Shown piece after piece: positions 42,095 to 51,780 of a DNA stretch of 64,000 nt. Source of the DNA: Candidatus Thiodiazotropha sp. (ex Myrtea sp. 'scaly one' KF741663) (GTDB lineage: Bacteria > Pseudomonadota > Gammaproteobacteria > Chromatiales > Chromatiaceae). The position numbers and the translations under genes were made by a program. Below the pieces are notes generated by a model. The model ran no database searches. It was given only the letters and a program-made list of their open reading frames with translations, and was not told the DNA's origin. The stretch is from the NCBI GenBank assembly GCA_025655555.1, contig JAHXIQ010000002.1, forward strand, positions 434,001 through 498,000. The letters are read 5' to 3'. Within the stretch, counting starts at the first letter, position 1. Every line of letters starts with the position of its first letter.

Positions 42095-43228
42095 ATGCGT
42101 ATGTCCACCAATGAAAAGTCTTCGAAAGCCTCACTCCCGGCACAGATCCGACTGGGGTTTTTTATTGCGCTGCCTCTCCTTGTGATCATCAATGCTGCCG
42201 TATGGATTCATTACGTCTCGAATGTCGAGAGTCAGCGCAGACAATGGTTGTCACAGGCAGATCTGGCGATGGATTCAGCGCTGATCTCTATCGAGCGGTG
42301 GCGAAATGATCTGTCTGGTGACTTGCGTTTGCTATCAAACAGTCCAAACCTCAAATCAACCCTCGATGAGCCAAGTGAAAACCATCTACTGGCGTTGGCT
42401 GCGGAGTGGGAGCGGTTCATGGTGACGAAACGCTGGTTTGACCAGATTCGATGGCTGGACGCTTCGGGTATGGAACGCCTGCGGGTCAATTTGACACCGA
42501 ATGGTGCGACGCGCGCAAGCTACAGCGCATTACAGGACAAATCACAACGCTACTACTTTCAGGAGGCCATGACACTGCAAAGCGGGCAGTTGTATGTCTC
42601 GCCGATCGATCTGAATGTGGAGTCAGGAGAGATTGAGCGCCCCCACAAGCCCATGCTCAGGCTGGCTGTGCCGATAAGCGATACGCACGGGGAAAAGAGA
42701 GGTTTACTTATGGCCAATGTGTTGGCGAATTTTATACTTGATGAACTGGGACGGGATGTCAGGTTGTCAGCAAATCGAATGTTACTGCTCGATCAGCGAG
42801 GCTACTATGTCCATGGATTCAAAGCCGACCAAGCTTGGGGCTTCATGTCAGATACCGCGACAGATCCTGCTCACCGGTTCGACAAAGCCTATCCGAAGGT
42901 TTGGCAGCGCATCGCACGCAAGCAGTCAGGGCGATTCGAGTCCGATCAGGGTCTGTTTGTATATCGCACAACGAGATATGGATCTGATGGGTTTGGCCAA
43001 TACTATATTCTGTTGGGGGCGTTGTTGCCGGAAGATATGGCAGCGCTAACCGCAGAGCAACGGATGTGGTGTTTATCGATATCAGCTCTGTCATCGCTAC
43101 TGCTGATATTTAGCGCGCTTCTGACTGCGCACTATCGGACCCTGGTTTTCGCTGCAGAAAATCCGGAAGAATCTGCCACGCGGCCCCATCCGCCTGTTGA
43201 CCATAACGGGGACTCTGCGGGTTCCTGA
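42095..43228 (+). CDS. dCache-type periplasmic sensor protein with no recognisable output domain
   Basis: two TM segments flanking Cache-like domain 'FDQIRWLDASGMERLRVN...YFQEAMTLQSGQLYVSPIDLNVE'. Confidence 0.8.
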   Translation: MRMSTNEKSSKASLPAQIRLGFFIALPLLVIINAAVWIHYVSNVESQRRQWLSQADLAMDSALISIERWRNDLSGDLRLLSNSPNLKSTLDEPSENHLLALAAEWERFMVTKRWFDQIRWLDASGMERLRVNLTPNGATRASYSALQDKSQRYYFQEAMTLQSGQLYVSPIDLNVESGEIERPHKPMLRLAVPISDTHGEKRGLLMANVLANFILDELGRDVRLSANRMLLLDQRGYYVHGFKADQAWGFMSDTATDPAHRFDKAYPKVWQRIARKQSGRFESDQGLFVYRTTRYGSDGFGQYYILLGALLPEDMAALTAEQRMWCLSISALSSLLLIFSALLTAHYRTLVFAAENPEESATRPHPPVDHNGDSAGS

Positions 43229-43258
43229 TACCTTGCGCTGATCTCTCTGCCAAAGCCA

Positions 43259-43723
43259 CTACTCGGCCTTGTGTATTAGCTCGCCGGCTTCGTTGTAGAC
43301 TTCTACCCCGACATCGATGCCTTGCCGAATACTGGCAGTGACCACGCAGAAGTCTTCAAAAAGGTTCAGGCAACGTTCGGTCTTCTTGGAATTGAGCAAC
43401 TCGTCACCGGCGGTGATGCGTACATCCAAACGGCCGACACGGAGACGTTTTTTCTCATTGCGTACCATGGTACAGGTGGCTTCCGTCTTGACCATGCTGG
43501 CGGGGACATCCTCCTTGGCCAGGCAGAACATCAGGCTGGCGCTCAGACAGTTTGCGGCTGCGGCGGTCAGCAGACGGGAAGCATTGGGCCCGTTACGCTC
43601 ACCTAGCGGCGGTGGCTCGTCCATCAGGATGTCGTCTGCTTTCTTTAGGTCGAATTTTACGCGGAATGCGTAATCCTCTTCCTGCTCCATATGGATGGTA
43701 AATTTACCGACTTCTTCCGACAT
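43259..43723 (-). CDS. OsmC family protein
   Basis: 'LLTAAAANCLSASLMFCL' OsmC Cys motif. Confidence 0.85.
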   Translation of the reverse strand: MSEEVGKFTIHMEQEEDYAFRVKFDLKKADDILMDEPPPLGERNGPNASRLLTAAAANCLSASLMFCLAKEDVPASMVKTEATCTMVRNEKKRLRVGRLDVRITAGDELLNSKKTERCLNLFEDFCVVTASIRQGIDVGVEVYNEAGELIHKAE

Positions 43724-43811
43724 GGGGGCTCCTTGTGGATAGATTTAGGGGATCGTTGAGTATTGTGGTCGATATCGTGTCATCGTCAAACTGGGAAATT
43801 GTGCAGTCAAT

Positions 43812-44423
43812 TTAAATACCACAGACTTTACCCCATGCCGGATGTTGTTCAATCAGCGTCAATGCCTCGAGTAACAGCGCTTTGCCTGGCGCGGTACGGT
43901 GCCAGGTGGAGGCACCCGAGGGGTGGGGCAGGGGAATGATATCTACAACACTTCCGAAGAGATCGATCTGATGCTGCTGTCCGATAATGAGATGGAGTTT
44001 ATCCACCGCCATGAATTGTGCAATGGCCAGTTTACCCACCGGTAGAATGAGTTGAGGTTGTAACAGTTTGATTTCAGCATCAAGCCAGTATCGGCATTGT
44101 TTTATTTCTTCTTGGTTCGGTACCCGGTCACCCCCTTTGGGTTTTTTTCCCGGGAAGCAGCGGCAGACAGCCGCCATGTAAACCTGTTCACGAAAGTCAG
44201 CCTCTTCCAGGCCAATGGATTCGAACCAGCGAAAAAGGGTTTTTCCGGCAGTCCAGGCGAATGGCTTACCTGCCGGACCCTCCTTGTCACCGGGTGCTTG
44301 TCCAACCAGCAAGATAGGGGATTGTACGGCGGTTCCGGTGACAACGGGCCCAATCATAGCTTCACAACGCTGACATCGCTTGAGGGCATGTTGATGGGAA
44401 ATTATCGCTTGTTGATTGGACAT
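43812..44423 (-). CDS. uracil-DNA glycosylase family protein (family 4/5-like)
   Basis: 'CQRCEAM', 'LLVGQAPGDKEGPAGKPFAWTAGKTLFRWFESIG', 'PLPHPSG'. Confidence 0.88.
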   Translation of the reverse strand: MSNQQAIISHQHALKRCQRCEAMIGPVVTGTAVQSPILLVGQAPGDKEGPAGKPFAWTAGKTLFRWFESIGLEEADFREQVYMAAVCRCFPGKKPKGGDRVPNQEEIKQCRYWLDAEIKLLQPQLILPVGKLAIAQFMAVDKLHLIIGQQHQIDLFGSVVDIIPLPHPSGASTWHRTAPGKALLLEALTLIEQHPAWGKVCGI

Positions 44424-44494
44424 GGGGCCTTCAAACATTAAAAATGTAACTATTAAACCTGCTTTGCAAGGTGCTGGCAGACAGGAGGAGAGGC

Positions 44495-44698
44495 ATGCAG
44501 ACAATTTTGAGTCTGGGTATCGGGGCACTCATACTCGTGGCTTTTATCTGGTTTCTGCCCATTCTACTGATCTTGCGTTCGCAGAAAACCAATGGGGCCG
44601 AGAAATTGTTCTGGACTTTGGCAGTGATCTTCGTCTCCTGGTTTGCCTGGATACTCTATGCATTATTGGCCCCGCTAGGTGGAGAGGCGGAAACATAA
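44495..44698 (+). CDS. small PLDc_N-like membrane protein
   Basis: 'WFLPILLILRSQKTNGAEKLFWTLAVIFVSWFAWILYALLAP'. Confidence 0.75.
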   Translation: MQTILSLGIGALILVAFIWFLPILLILRSQKTNGAEKLFWTLAVIFVSWFAWILYALLAPLGGEAET

Positions 44699-44801
44699 AA
44701 AACACAACCGTCCACCAGCATAAAGCAATTAATCCGAAGACGGTGTTTTCTATTTGCGATAAGGATTATCGACGCCGTATACCGGCACTGGGAGGAGAAA
44801 A

Positions 44802-45797
44802 ATGCAAGCGATTGTAATGAGAGAGACTGGTGGTCCTGAGGTCCTTGGGCTGGAGCTGATCTCCGATCCTGAAATTGTCACACCCACGCAGATCAAGGTC
44901 GAAATCAAGGCGGCCGGCGTCAATCCCATCGATACCAAGTTACGTAGTCGAGGCGTCTTTGTACCCGATGGTTTGCCTGCCGTTCTCGGTTGTGATGGGG
45001 CCGGTATTGTGGTGGATGCCGGTAGTGAGGTAAGTGCCTTCAGGGAGGGAGACGAGGTTTGGTTTTGTCAGGGTGGCCTGGGGGGGCTGCAGGGGAATTA
45101 TGCTGAGTACGTTGTTATCGAGGAATCGGACTGCTGTAGAAAGCCGGCTTCGATTGACTTCGCTCACGCGGCTGCGGCGCCGCTGGTGCTGATCACTGCC
45201 TGGGAGGCGCTGTTCGGTCGGGCACATCTGGCCGAGGGGCAAACACTGCTGGTGCATGCCGGTGCGGGAGGCGTGGGTCATGTGGCTATCCAGCTGGCTA
45301 AGCAAGTGGGTGCACGGGTAGTGACAACCGTCAGTAATCCGAAGAAGGCAGAGTTCGTACGCGGTCTGGGTGCCGATGCGGTGATCAATTATCGGGAGAC
45401 CGACTTTGCCGAGGAGGTAATGCGTCTCACTGAGGGTAATGGGGCGGACGTGGTGTTGGATACCGTCGGCGCCGAGGTTTTTAGCGCATCGATTCCCGTA
45501 ACTGCCCACTACGGTGATCTCGTGACGCTGCTGGATCCTGGTGCGGATATTGACTGGAAAGAGGCCAGAATGCGTAACCTCCGTATTGGTTTCACTTTAA
45601 TGCTGACACCGATGCTGCGGGAGCTACCTCAAGCCAGGGCTGATCAGGTCGCTATCCTGAGTAACTGTTCTGAATTCATCGATAGCGGCAGTATAAAGAT
45701 CAGCCTGTCGGACAGCCTGCCTTTAGCGCAGGCTGCCACAGCGCATCGTATGATCGAAGAGGGTCATACCCGGGGGAAGATTGTACTCATCCCCTAG
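44802..45797 (+). CDS. MDR-family zinc-type alcohol dehydrogenase/quinone oxidoreductase
   Basis: 'AAGVNPIDTKLR', 'HAGAGGVGHVAIQLAKQVGARVVTT'. Confidence 0.9.
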   Translation: MQAIVMRETGGPEVLGLELISDPEIVTPTQIKVEIKAAGVNPIDTKLRSRGVFVPDGLPAVLGCDGAGIVVDAGSEVSAFREGDEVWFCQGGLGGLQGNYAEYVVIEESDCCRKPASIDFAHAAAAPLVLITAWEALFGRAHLAEGQTLLVHAGAGGVGHVAIQLAKQVGARVVTTVSNPKKAEFVRGLGADAVINYRETDFAEEVMRLTEGNGADVVLDTVGAEVFSASIPVTAHYGDLVTLLDPGADIDWKEARMRNLRIGFTLMLTPMLRELPQARADQVAILSNCSEFIDSGSIKISLSDSLPLAQAATAHRMIEEGHTRGKIVLIP

Positions 45798-45824
45798 CCG
45801 CTTTGTTGGAGCGACCTGCGTGAG

Positions 45825-47687
45825 ATGATGATAAGACTTCTACAGACCAGGTACTACTGGCTGGTACCGCTGATCTTCTGGTTTTTCGTTGCCGGTGTGT
45901 CTCTGCTATGGAATCTGAATAGACTGGAGCAATCCATCAGTGACATGGCTATGGAACGGGGCAGGATCATGTACGAGATGGTCAGGCAGACCAAGATCAA
46001 CCCCAGGATAATGGCTACCGATCCCACGATTTTTAAAAGACAAGCGATAAAAAACATCGGCTACCGGGTGGTTTCCTCTACACCGAAGAATGAGGAAAAT
46101 CAGGCTGACAGATGGGAAACGGCTGTACTCTCCGGATTTACTAGAGAAGACGATTTTGCTTTTAAAGAGGCACTGTATGGCGGTGAGGAGGTCTTTCGCT
46201 ACATTGGCCCTGTGTTTGTAGATAATATCTGCCTCACCTGCCATGGTGGAGAGCGCATTAAGGTTGGTGATTTAAGGGGCGGGATCAGCGTGGTGGTCAA
46301 AAGCCAACCAATCTATGATTCACAGTCTGATGCCCGTCAGATGATGATCGTCATGCATCTGGCCGGATTTGTGATTCTCTCACTCACGGCTATCTTTTTC
46401 ATGCGCCAACTGCGTGAGCAGTGGCTCCTGCTGACCGAGACCCGGGATGAGCTGATGGAGAAGGAGAAATTCCTCTCAGATGTCACCAATGCCATGGGTG
46501 AAGGGTTTCTGGTGCTCGATATGGAGGGAGCGGTGACTTACGCCAATCCGGAAAGTGAGAGACTGCTCGGATGGCGGGCGGAGGAAATGGCGGGAGAAAA
46601 ACTGATTGACCTGGTTTGTCACGAAGAGGGTTTGGATATCAGTCAGCATCCCATCATGCAGACACTACAGGACGGCATGATAAGAAGAGAGAATGATCAT
46701 ATTTTCCTGGATAAGAATGGAGACAAGTTGCCTGTCGCTTTTTCAGTTTCCCCGATGTACGAGGATGAAGATCTGCGCGGTGTGGTGATCAATTTCGACG
46801 ATATCAGTGAGCGGAAAGCGCATGAGCTAGAGAAAAGCCAGCTTGAACGCGAGTTGAATCAGACTCACAAAATGGAGGCGGTCGGTCAGCTGGCCGGCGG
46901 TATCGCCCATGAGATCAATACGCCGATACAGTATGTGGGTGACAATCTGCGATTTCTCAAAGAGGCCTACGGGGATATCCAGGAACTGCTGAAGATTTAC
47001 GGGGAATTGCAGGAGAAAGCCGCAAACAATGATGAATTGAAAGAGAAAGCCGATGAGATCAGCGATGCCGTGGAGGAGGCAGACCTGGACTATCTGGACG
47101 AAGAGGTACCAAGGGCGTTGGATCAGTCTATTACCGGAACGGAACAGGTGGCGCGTATCGTTCTCGCGATGAAGGAGTTTGCTCATCCCGGTACCAAGAG
47201 TAAGGCGCTGGAGGATATCAACCGGCTTATCAATAATGCGGTTGCGGTGAGTAAAAATGAATGGAAGTATGTGGCGGACACCAGTCTGAAGCTGGAGACT
47301 GATCTGCCTCAGGTTGAATGCATGGGTGGAGAGATTTCCCAAGTATTACTCAACCTCATTATCAATGCCGCACATGCCATTAAATCGGCAGATCTCGAGA
47401 CCAAAGGGTTAATCAGCATCACCAGCGGTCAAGTTGGCGACACTGTTGAAATACGTATAAAGGATAATGGTACCGGCATCCCGGCATCGGTTCGTGATTC
47501 AGTCTTCAATCCCTTTTTTACTACCAAGGATGTGGGCAAAGGCACTGGACAGGGGTTGGCCATTGCACAGGACATTGTGGCGGCCAAGCATCAAGGAGAG
47601 CTCTTCTTTGAGACTGAGGAAGGGATCGGTACGACGTTCGTTATTCGATTACCCCTGAATACTGACGAGTCGCTGCCTGCAGCATAG
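45825..47687 (+). CDS. sensor histidine kinase with DUF3365-like c-type heme (CxxCH) sensor, PAS, HisKA/HATPase
   Basis: 'VFVDNICLTCHGGERIKVGDLRGGISVVV'; PAS; 'LAGGIAHEINTPIQYVGDNL'; 'NGTGIP', 'GKGTGQGLAIAQDIV'. Confidence 0.92.
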   Translation: MMIRLLQTRYYWLVPLIFWFFVAGVSLLWNLNRLEQSISDMAMERGRIMYEMVRQTKINPRIMATDPTIFKRQAIKNIGYRVVSSTPKNEENQADRWETAVLSGFTREDDFAFKEALYGGEEVFRYIGPVFVDNICLTCHGGERIKVGDLRGGISVVVKSQPIYDSQSDARQMMIVMHLAGFVILSLTAIFFMRQLREQWLLLTETRDELMEKEKFLSDVTNAMGEGFLVLDMEGAVTYANPESERLLGWRAEEMAGEKLIDLVCHEEGLDISQHPIMQTLQDGMIRRENDHIFLDKNGDKLPVAFSVSPMYEDEDLRGVVINFDDISERKAHELEKSQLERELNQTHKMEAVGQLAGGIAHEINTPIQYVGDNLRFLKEAYGDIQELLKIYGELQEKAANNDELKEKADEISDAVEEADLDYLDEEVPRALDQSITGTEQVARIVLAMKEFAHPGTKSKALEDINRLINNAVAVSKNEWKYVADTSLKLETDLPQVECMGGEISQVLLNLIINAAHAIKSADLETKGLISITSGQVGDTVEIRIKDNGTGIPASVRDSVFNPFFTTKDVGKGTGQGLAIAQDIVAAKHQGELFFETEEGIGTTFVIRLPLNTDESLPAA

Positions 47688-47722
47688 TTGCCTAGCAACA
47701 AGTGAGTGTGGTAGTTCGGGCG

Positions 47723-48874
47723 TCAAAGCTGGGTGATACGAAAGACCCTGATCTCACCACCCACGATACCGCTTTCTTCTGCTGCCAAAAGCCTTAACAG
47801 AACGGCCTGGCTCAGTACCTGACCCTTGGCGATCAAGAGCAAACCACTTTCGGTTGAAACCGGTTGATCTAGGATCAGGCCCGGTTCCAGTTCCGATATT
47901 GCCAGGTTCAGTACCTCGAGTTTCTGGTTCTTGGAGCCAATGGCGAGTGTCTCCACCAATACCGGGTCGTAGCGTTCAGGGTTCTCTTTCAGCGCCTCTA
48001 TGGCTGTGGATTCATCTCTGCCTTGCGTGAGCAACTGATCGTAAGCATTCGCTACCTTGAGAATCTGTCCTCCCAGATCCGCTTTCTGCACACTGTCGAG
48101 CCGACCCTGAAAATCGATACGGCCAATACTTTCCTGTTGCTTTTCCACCATCCCCGAGACAATCTCGAGTCTGGGGATATGTTTCAAAAGTCTTGCACCG
48201 ATAGCCGGGTGGCTTTTGAACAGCTGTTTTTCACTACTGCTCAATTCATCTCCTGTACCCAGTTTACTGATCAGTTCGTGAGGCAGACTGATGAAACCGA
48301 TATGGCAAAGCATGGCGGCCAGATCATAGTGCCAGCCGTCTTCCAGCGAGAGAGATTTTACAATGGTGTGAACATGGCGCTTGATCCGCGTGGATTGACT
48401 GAAGGCAGCCGGGTTCACCATGCTGAGAATATCGGCCAGCAGGTCTACCGCTCCTTTCAGTGTCTTATTGAGTAGAATCTTTTCGGTATTGATCAGGCGG
48501 TATTGCTGGATGCTGTCAACGATGACCTGGTACAGCTGTTCTGTCTCCACCGGTTTGTTGAGGAAGCGAAAGATATTGCCGTCATTCACGGCATCAATAG
48601 CGACATCCAGGTTGGCATTGCCTGTGAGCATGATACGGATGGTATTTGGCGAGATTGTATTAACCTTGGTAAGAAACTCCACCCCGTTCATGTTTGGCAT
48701 CTGCATATCGGAGATGACAACTGCGAAAGGTCCCCCATCGCGTACGGCTTGCACCCCGTCTGCACCGCTGGTGGCGGTTTCCAGGTTCAGGCGTTTACGA
48801 AACTGCCGTCGAAATGAGTCGAGCAGATTTCTGTCGTCATCGACCATTAAGATCTTTTCAGACGGTTTGTCCAT
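47723..48874 (-). CDS. response regulator with degenerate HD-GYP-like domain
   Basis: 'ILMVDDDRNLLDSF', 'VVISDMQMPNMNG'; 'DLAAMLCHIGFISLPHELISKL' in place of HDIGK. Confidence 0.85.
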   Translation of the reverse strand: MDKPSEKILMVDDDRNLLDSFRRQFRKRLNLETATSGADGVQAVRDGGPFAVVISDMQMPNMNGVEFLTKVNTISPNTIRIMLTGNANLDVAIDAVNDGNIFRFLNKPVETEQLYQVIVDSIQQYRLINTEKILLNKTLKGAVDLLADILSMVNPAAFSQSTRIKRHVHTIVKSLSLEDGWHYDLAAMLCHIGFISLPHELISKLGTGDELSSSEKQLFKSHPAIGARLLKHIPRLEIVSGMVEKQQESIGRIDFQGRLDSVQKADLGGQILKVANAYDQLLTQGRDESTAIEALKENPERYDPVLVETLAIGSKNQKLEVLNLAISELEPGLILDQPVSTESGLLLIAKGQVLSQAVLLRLLAAEESGIVGGEIRVFRITQL

Positions 48875-50069
48875 CAAGGTACTCCGCAGTGATTGCACGC
48901 CAACGAGCAAATTCTTCTGGTGACAGCAGGGACTCAAGATGGCCAGTGTCGTATTGCGACTTCCCATCAGCATCACCCATCGCATGTAACAATAGGTTAG
49001 CAGCGTAGACAACAAGGCAGCCAGTATGCTGAGAGGCTTGCTGCTCAGGTGTATGATGCAGGGCAACCGCTTCCACTGCAGGAAAAGGTAGACCCCAAAG
49101 TCCCATCAGATAGGCACCCAGCGTAGCATGTGAGCACCAGATCGATTCTGATTCTACCAGATTCAGCGGTTCTCCCTGTCGCTGGGACTGGCGAATGATA
49201 CGACGGTATTCGTTACTATCGCAGGTGGCGAGGACCACTTTCCCTAAGTCATGGAGCAGGCCGGCGAGTACTGGAATCTCACTCTCCTGGGGGCTTAATC
49301 CAGCGGCGTTTGCCAGGCGCTGAGAAAGTGTGGCAACCGCCAGGCTGTGCTGCCAGAGTGCCTCCAGTTCAAACTCCTCTACCAATGCGCTTTCGAGTTG
49401 CGAAAAGATGCCAGCAGTCAATGCCAGATTGGTCACCGTCTCCATACCCAGCAACGAGACGGCATGTTCCGGGGAAGCGACATGCTGTGGCAGACCGAAA
49501 AAAGCAGAATTGACCATCTGCAGGATTTTCGTCGACATGCCGATATCCTGGGCGATGATTTGTCCGATATCTTTCACTGAGGCTGATTTTGACTGAAGTG
49601 TGGTGATCAGCTGCTGATAGGTTTGTGGCAGGCTGGGAAGTGTGTCCAGGCTGTTGACCAATGCTTCCATGGCTGGATTGCCAATGGTCTCTCGCAACTG
49701 GGTGACCCGTTGCAGGATATTGATCAGCTCGGTTTTACTGCAAGGCTTTGCAATGAACTGGTGGGCGTATTGCACTGCCTCCTGGGCTGGTGTGCGTAAC
49801 GCCTGTCCGGAGAAGAGCAGGCGCGTGGTGCGGGGGTAGCGCTGTTGAATCTGCTTGAGTAATTCGCTGCCGGAACTGCCAGTGAGTTGGGTTTCACATA
49901 CGACAACGTCTACCTCGATCTGCGACATTATCTCCAGTGCGGACACAGCATTTTCGGCGTAATAGTTGATCCACTTGTGCCGATGATCACGCAGGTTTCG
50001 CTTAAGTGACTGTAGCTGATTGTTGTCACTATCGATAAAGAGGATGACACTACTTTCTTGCTTTTGCAT
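48858..50069 (-). CDS. receiver-like (D-to-E) + HDOD domain protein
   Basis: 'VVVCETQLTGSSGSELL' receiver; 'LPSLPQTYQQLITTLQSKSASVKDIGQIIAQDIGMSTKILQMVNSAFFG' HDOD. Confidence 0.9.
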   Translation of the reverse strand: MQKQESSVILFIDSDNNQLQSLKRNLRDHRHKWINYYAENAVSALEIMSQIEVDVVVCETQLTGSSGSELLKQIQQRYPRTTRLLFSGQALRTPAQEAVQYAHQFIAKPCSKTELINILQRVTQLRETIGNPAMEALVNSLDTLPSLPQTYQQLITTLQSKSASVKDIGQIIAQDIGMSTKILQMVNSAFFGLPQHVASPEHAVSLLGMETVTNLALTAGIFSQLESALVEEFELEALWQHSLAVATLSQRLANAAGLSPQESEIPVLAGLLHDLGKVVLATCDSNEYRRIIRQSQRQGEPLNLVESESIWCSHATLGAYLMGLWGLPFPAVEAVALHHTPEQQASQHTGCLVVYAANLLLHAMGDADGKSQYDTGHLESLLSPEEFARWRAITAEYLDGQTV

Positions 50070-50304
50070 TTCTCTACTACGCCGGATGTGCAGCGTTACT
50101 CCCTGTAAATTGACCCGGAATGCCGGGTGCGGTCTCCGTATTTGTGCAGACTACGCACGCAGTTGGAATCTTGATTTCTGAATGTAACGATTTCTGCACT
50201 ATATAGCCATATCGGCATCACAGTCGAGGATCTTGAGTTCTAAGTCACAGAATTCCGGGTATTTTTTTATTGAAAATAGTATATTTTTTGTTCTGAGAAA
50301 AGTA

Positions 50305-50751
50305 TTAGTCTGCTTGATCGACTAGCAGCACCACACCCTGTACGCCTGTAATTTTAATTCGGGTGCCTGCCGGGCAATCCTCTCCGTTGATTTTCCAGGT
50401 GCTGTCATCCACACGTATTTTGCCTTCTCCGTTAACGATGGGCTCTTGCAGCGTGAAGATCCGGTCCAGGTATTGCTCGCCCCGGCGGTTGAGGTGGGGT
50501 TGGTCTGTCTCGATCGGCCGGCGCTGCAAAAAAGCGCGTACCGCCACAATGGTCATCACGCTGAGCAGGGCAAACAGAAGTATCTGAACCTGCCAGCTGA
50601 GATCCGGCATGATCAGCAACAGTAGTCCGACAATCGCTGCCGCCAAGCCCATCCAGAGTAAAAAGGCGCCGGGAGAGAAGACTTCCAAAATCATCAGCAT
50701 TACCGCAAGGATCAGCCAGTGCCAGTAATCGAGCTGTGACAGCCACTGCAT
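50305..50751 (-). CDS. NfeD family membrane protein
   Basis: 3-TM plus OB-fold 'GEGKIRVDDSTWKINGEDCPAGTRIKITGVQGVVLLV'. Confidence 0.9.
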   Translation of the reverse strand: MQWLSQLDYWHWLILAVMLMILEVFSPGAFLLWMGLAAAIVGLLLLIMPDLSWQVQILLFALLSVMTIVAVRAFLQRRPIETDQPHLNRRGEQYLDRIFTLQEPIVNGEGKIRVDDSTWKINGEDCPAGTRIKITGVQGVVLLVDQAD

Positions 50752-51674
50752 CAGCTCTCTCCTTTGGCTTGTCCGCTGAGTGCCTGCTTGGCGATCTCGC
50801 CGATGCCGGCAACGGAACCTATCAGGCTGGAAGCCTCCAGTGGCATCATGATGATTTTCTGATTCTCCGCTGAGGCGATCTGTTGCAGGGCCTCAGTGTA
50901 CCTTTGTGCGACGAAGTAGTTGATGGCATTGACATCCCCCTTGGAGATCGCCTCCGAAACTACAGTGGTAGCCCTGCCTTCAGCCTCCGCCAGGCGTTCA
51001 CGTGCCTCGGCTTCACGGAAAGCCGCCTCCTTTTCGCCTTCCGCCTCGAGTATAGCGGCTTGTTTTAAGCCTTCCGCCTTGAGAATGGCAGACTGTCGCT
51101 CACCCTCGGCCACTAGGATAGTGGCACGTTTGTCTCGTTCAGCTTTCATTTGGCGGGCCATGGAGTCGACCAGATCCCTGGGTGGCGAGATATCCTTAAT
51201 CTCTATGCGGGTCACCTTCACACCCCAGGGGGTGGTGGCATCATCCACGACTGTCAGTAGTTGCGTATTGATCTTGTCACGTTGTGAAAGCAATTCATCC
51301 AATACCATGGAGCCCATCACGGTACGAATATTGGTCATGGTGAGATTGAGGATTGCACTGATCAGGTTGTTGACCTCGTAAGCTGCCTGTGAGGCATCCA
51401 GTACCTGGAAAAAGATCACCCCGTCCACCTTCACCATGGCATTGTCCTTGGTGATGACCTCCTGGGAGGGCACATCGAGTACCTGCTCCATCATGTTCAT
51501 CTTTTTCCCGATCTGATCGACGACCGGCACGATAAGGTTGAGGCCAGGCCTGAGGGTTTTGGTATAGCGCCCAAAGCGCTCAACGGTGTACTCGTTTCCC
51601 TGTGGTACCCGTTTGGCCCCTAATACGACGATGACAACGGCAAAGGCCAGCAATACCAGTACAAAGATATCCAT
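50751..51674 (-). CDS. SPFH/stomatin-family membrane protease-associated protein (QmcA-like)
   Basis: '[34 protein letters not shown]'; coiled-coil [10 protein letters not shown] repeats. Confidence 0.93.
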   Translation of the reverse strand: MDIFVLVLLAFAVVIVVLGAKRVPQGNEYTVERFGRYTKTLRPGLNLIVPVVDQIGKKMNMMEQVLDVPSQEVITKDNAMVKVDGVIFFQVLDASQAAYEVNNLISAILNLTMTNIRTVMGSMVLDELLSQRDKINTQLLTVVDDATTPWGVKVTRIEIKDISPPRDLVDSMARQMKAERDKRATILVAEGERQSAILKAEGLKQAAILEAEGEKEAAFREAEARERLAEAEGRATTVVSEAISKGDVNAINYFVAQRYTEALQQIASAENQKIIMMPLEASSLIGSVAGIGEIAKQALSGQAKGES

Positions 51675-51780
51675 GTGATGACTCCCCTATCGGTCGGTTG
51701 TCATGCAAAGATGCTTGATCCCCGGATCGATTGCAATGATCAGCATTGGTGGTCTCCCGGCTTCATGTCAGAATAGCTCG

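Noticed and set aside
50118-50133. ACCCGGaatgCCGGGT inverted repeat
   Set aside because: Short, no T-tract, located upstream of the HDOD gene in an AT-rich region; insufficient evidence.
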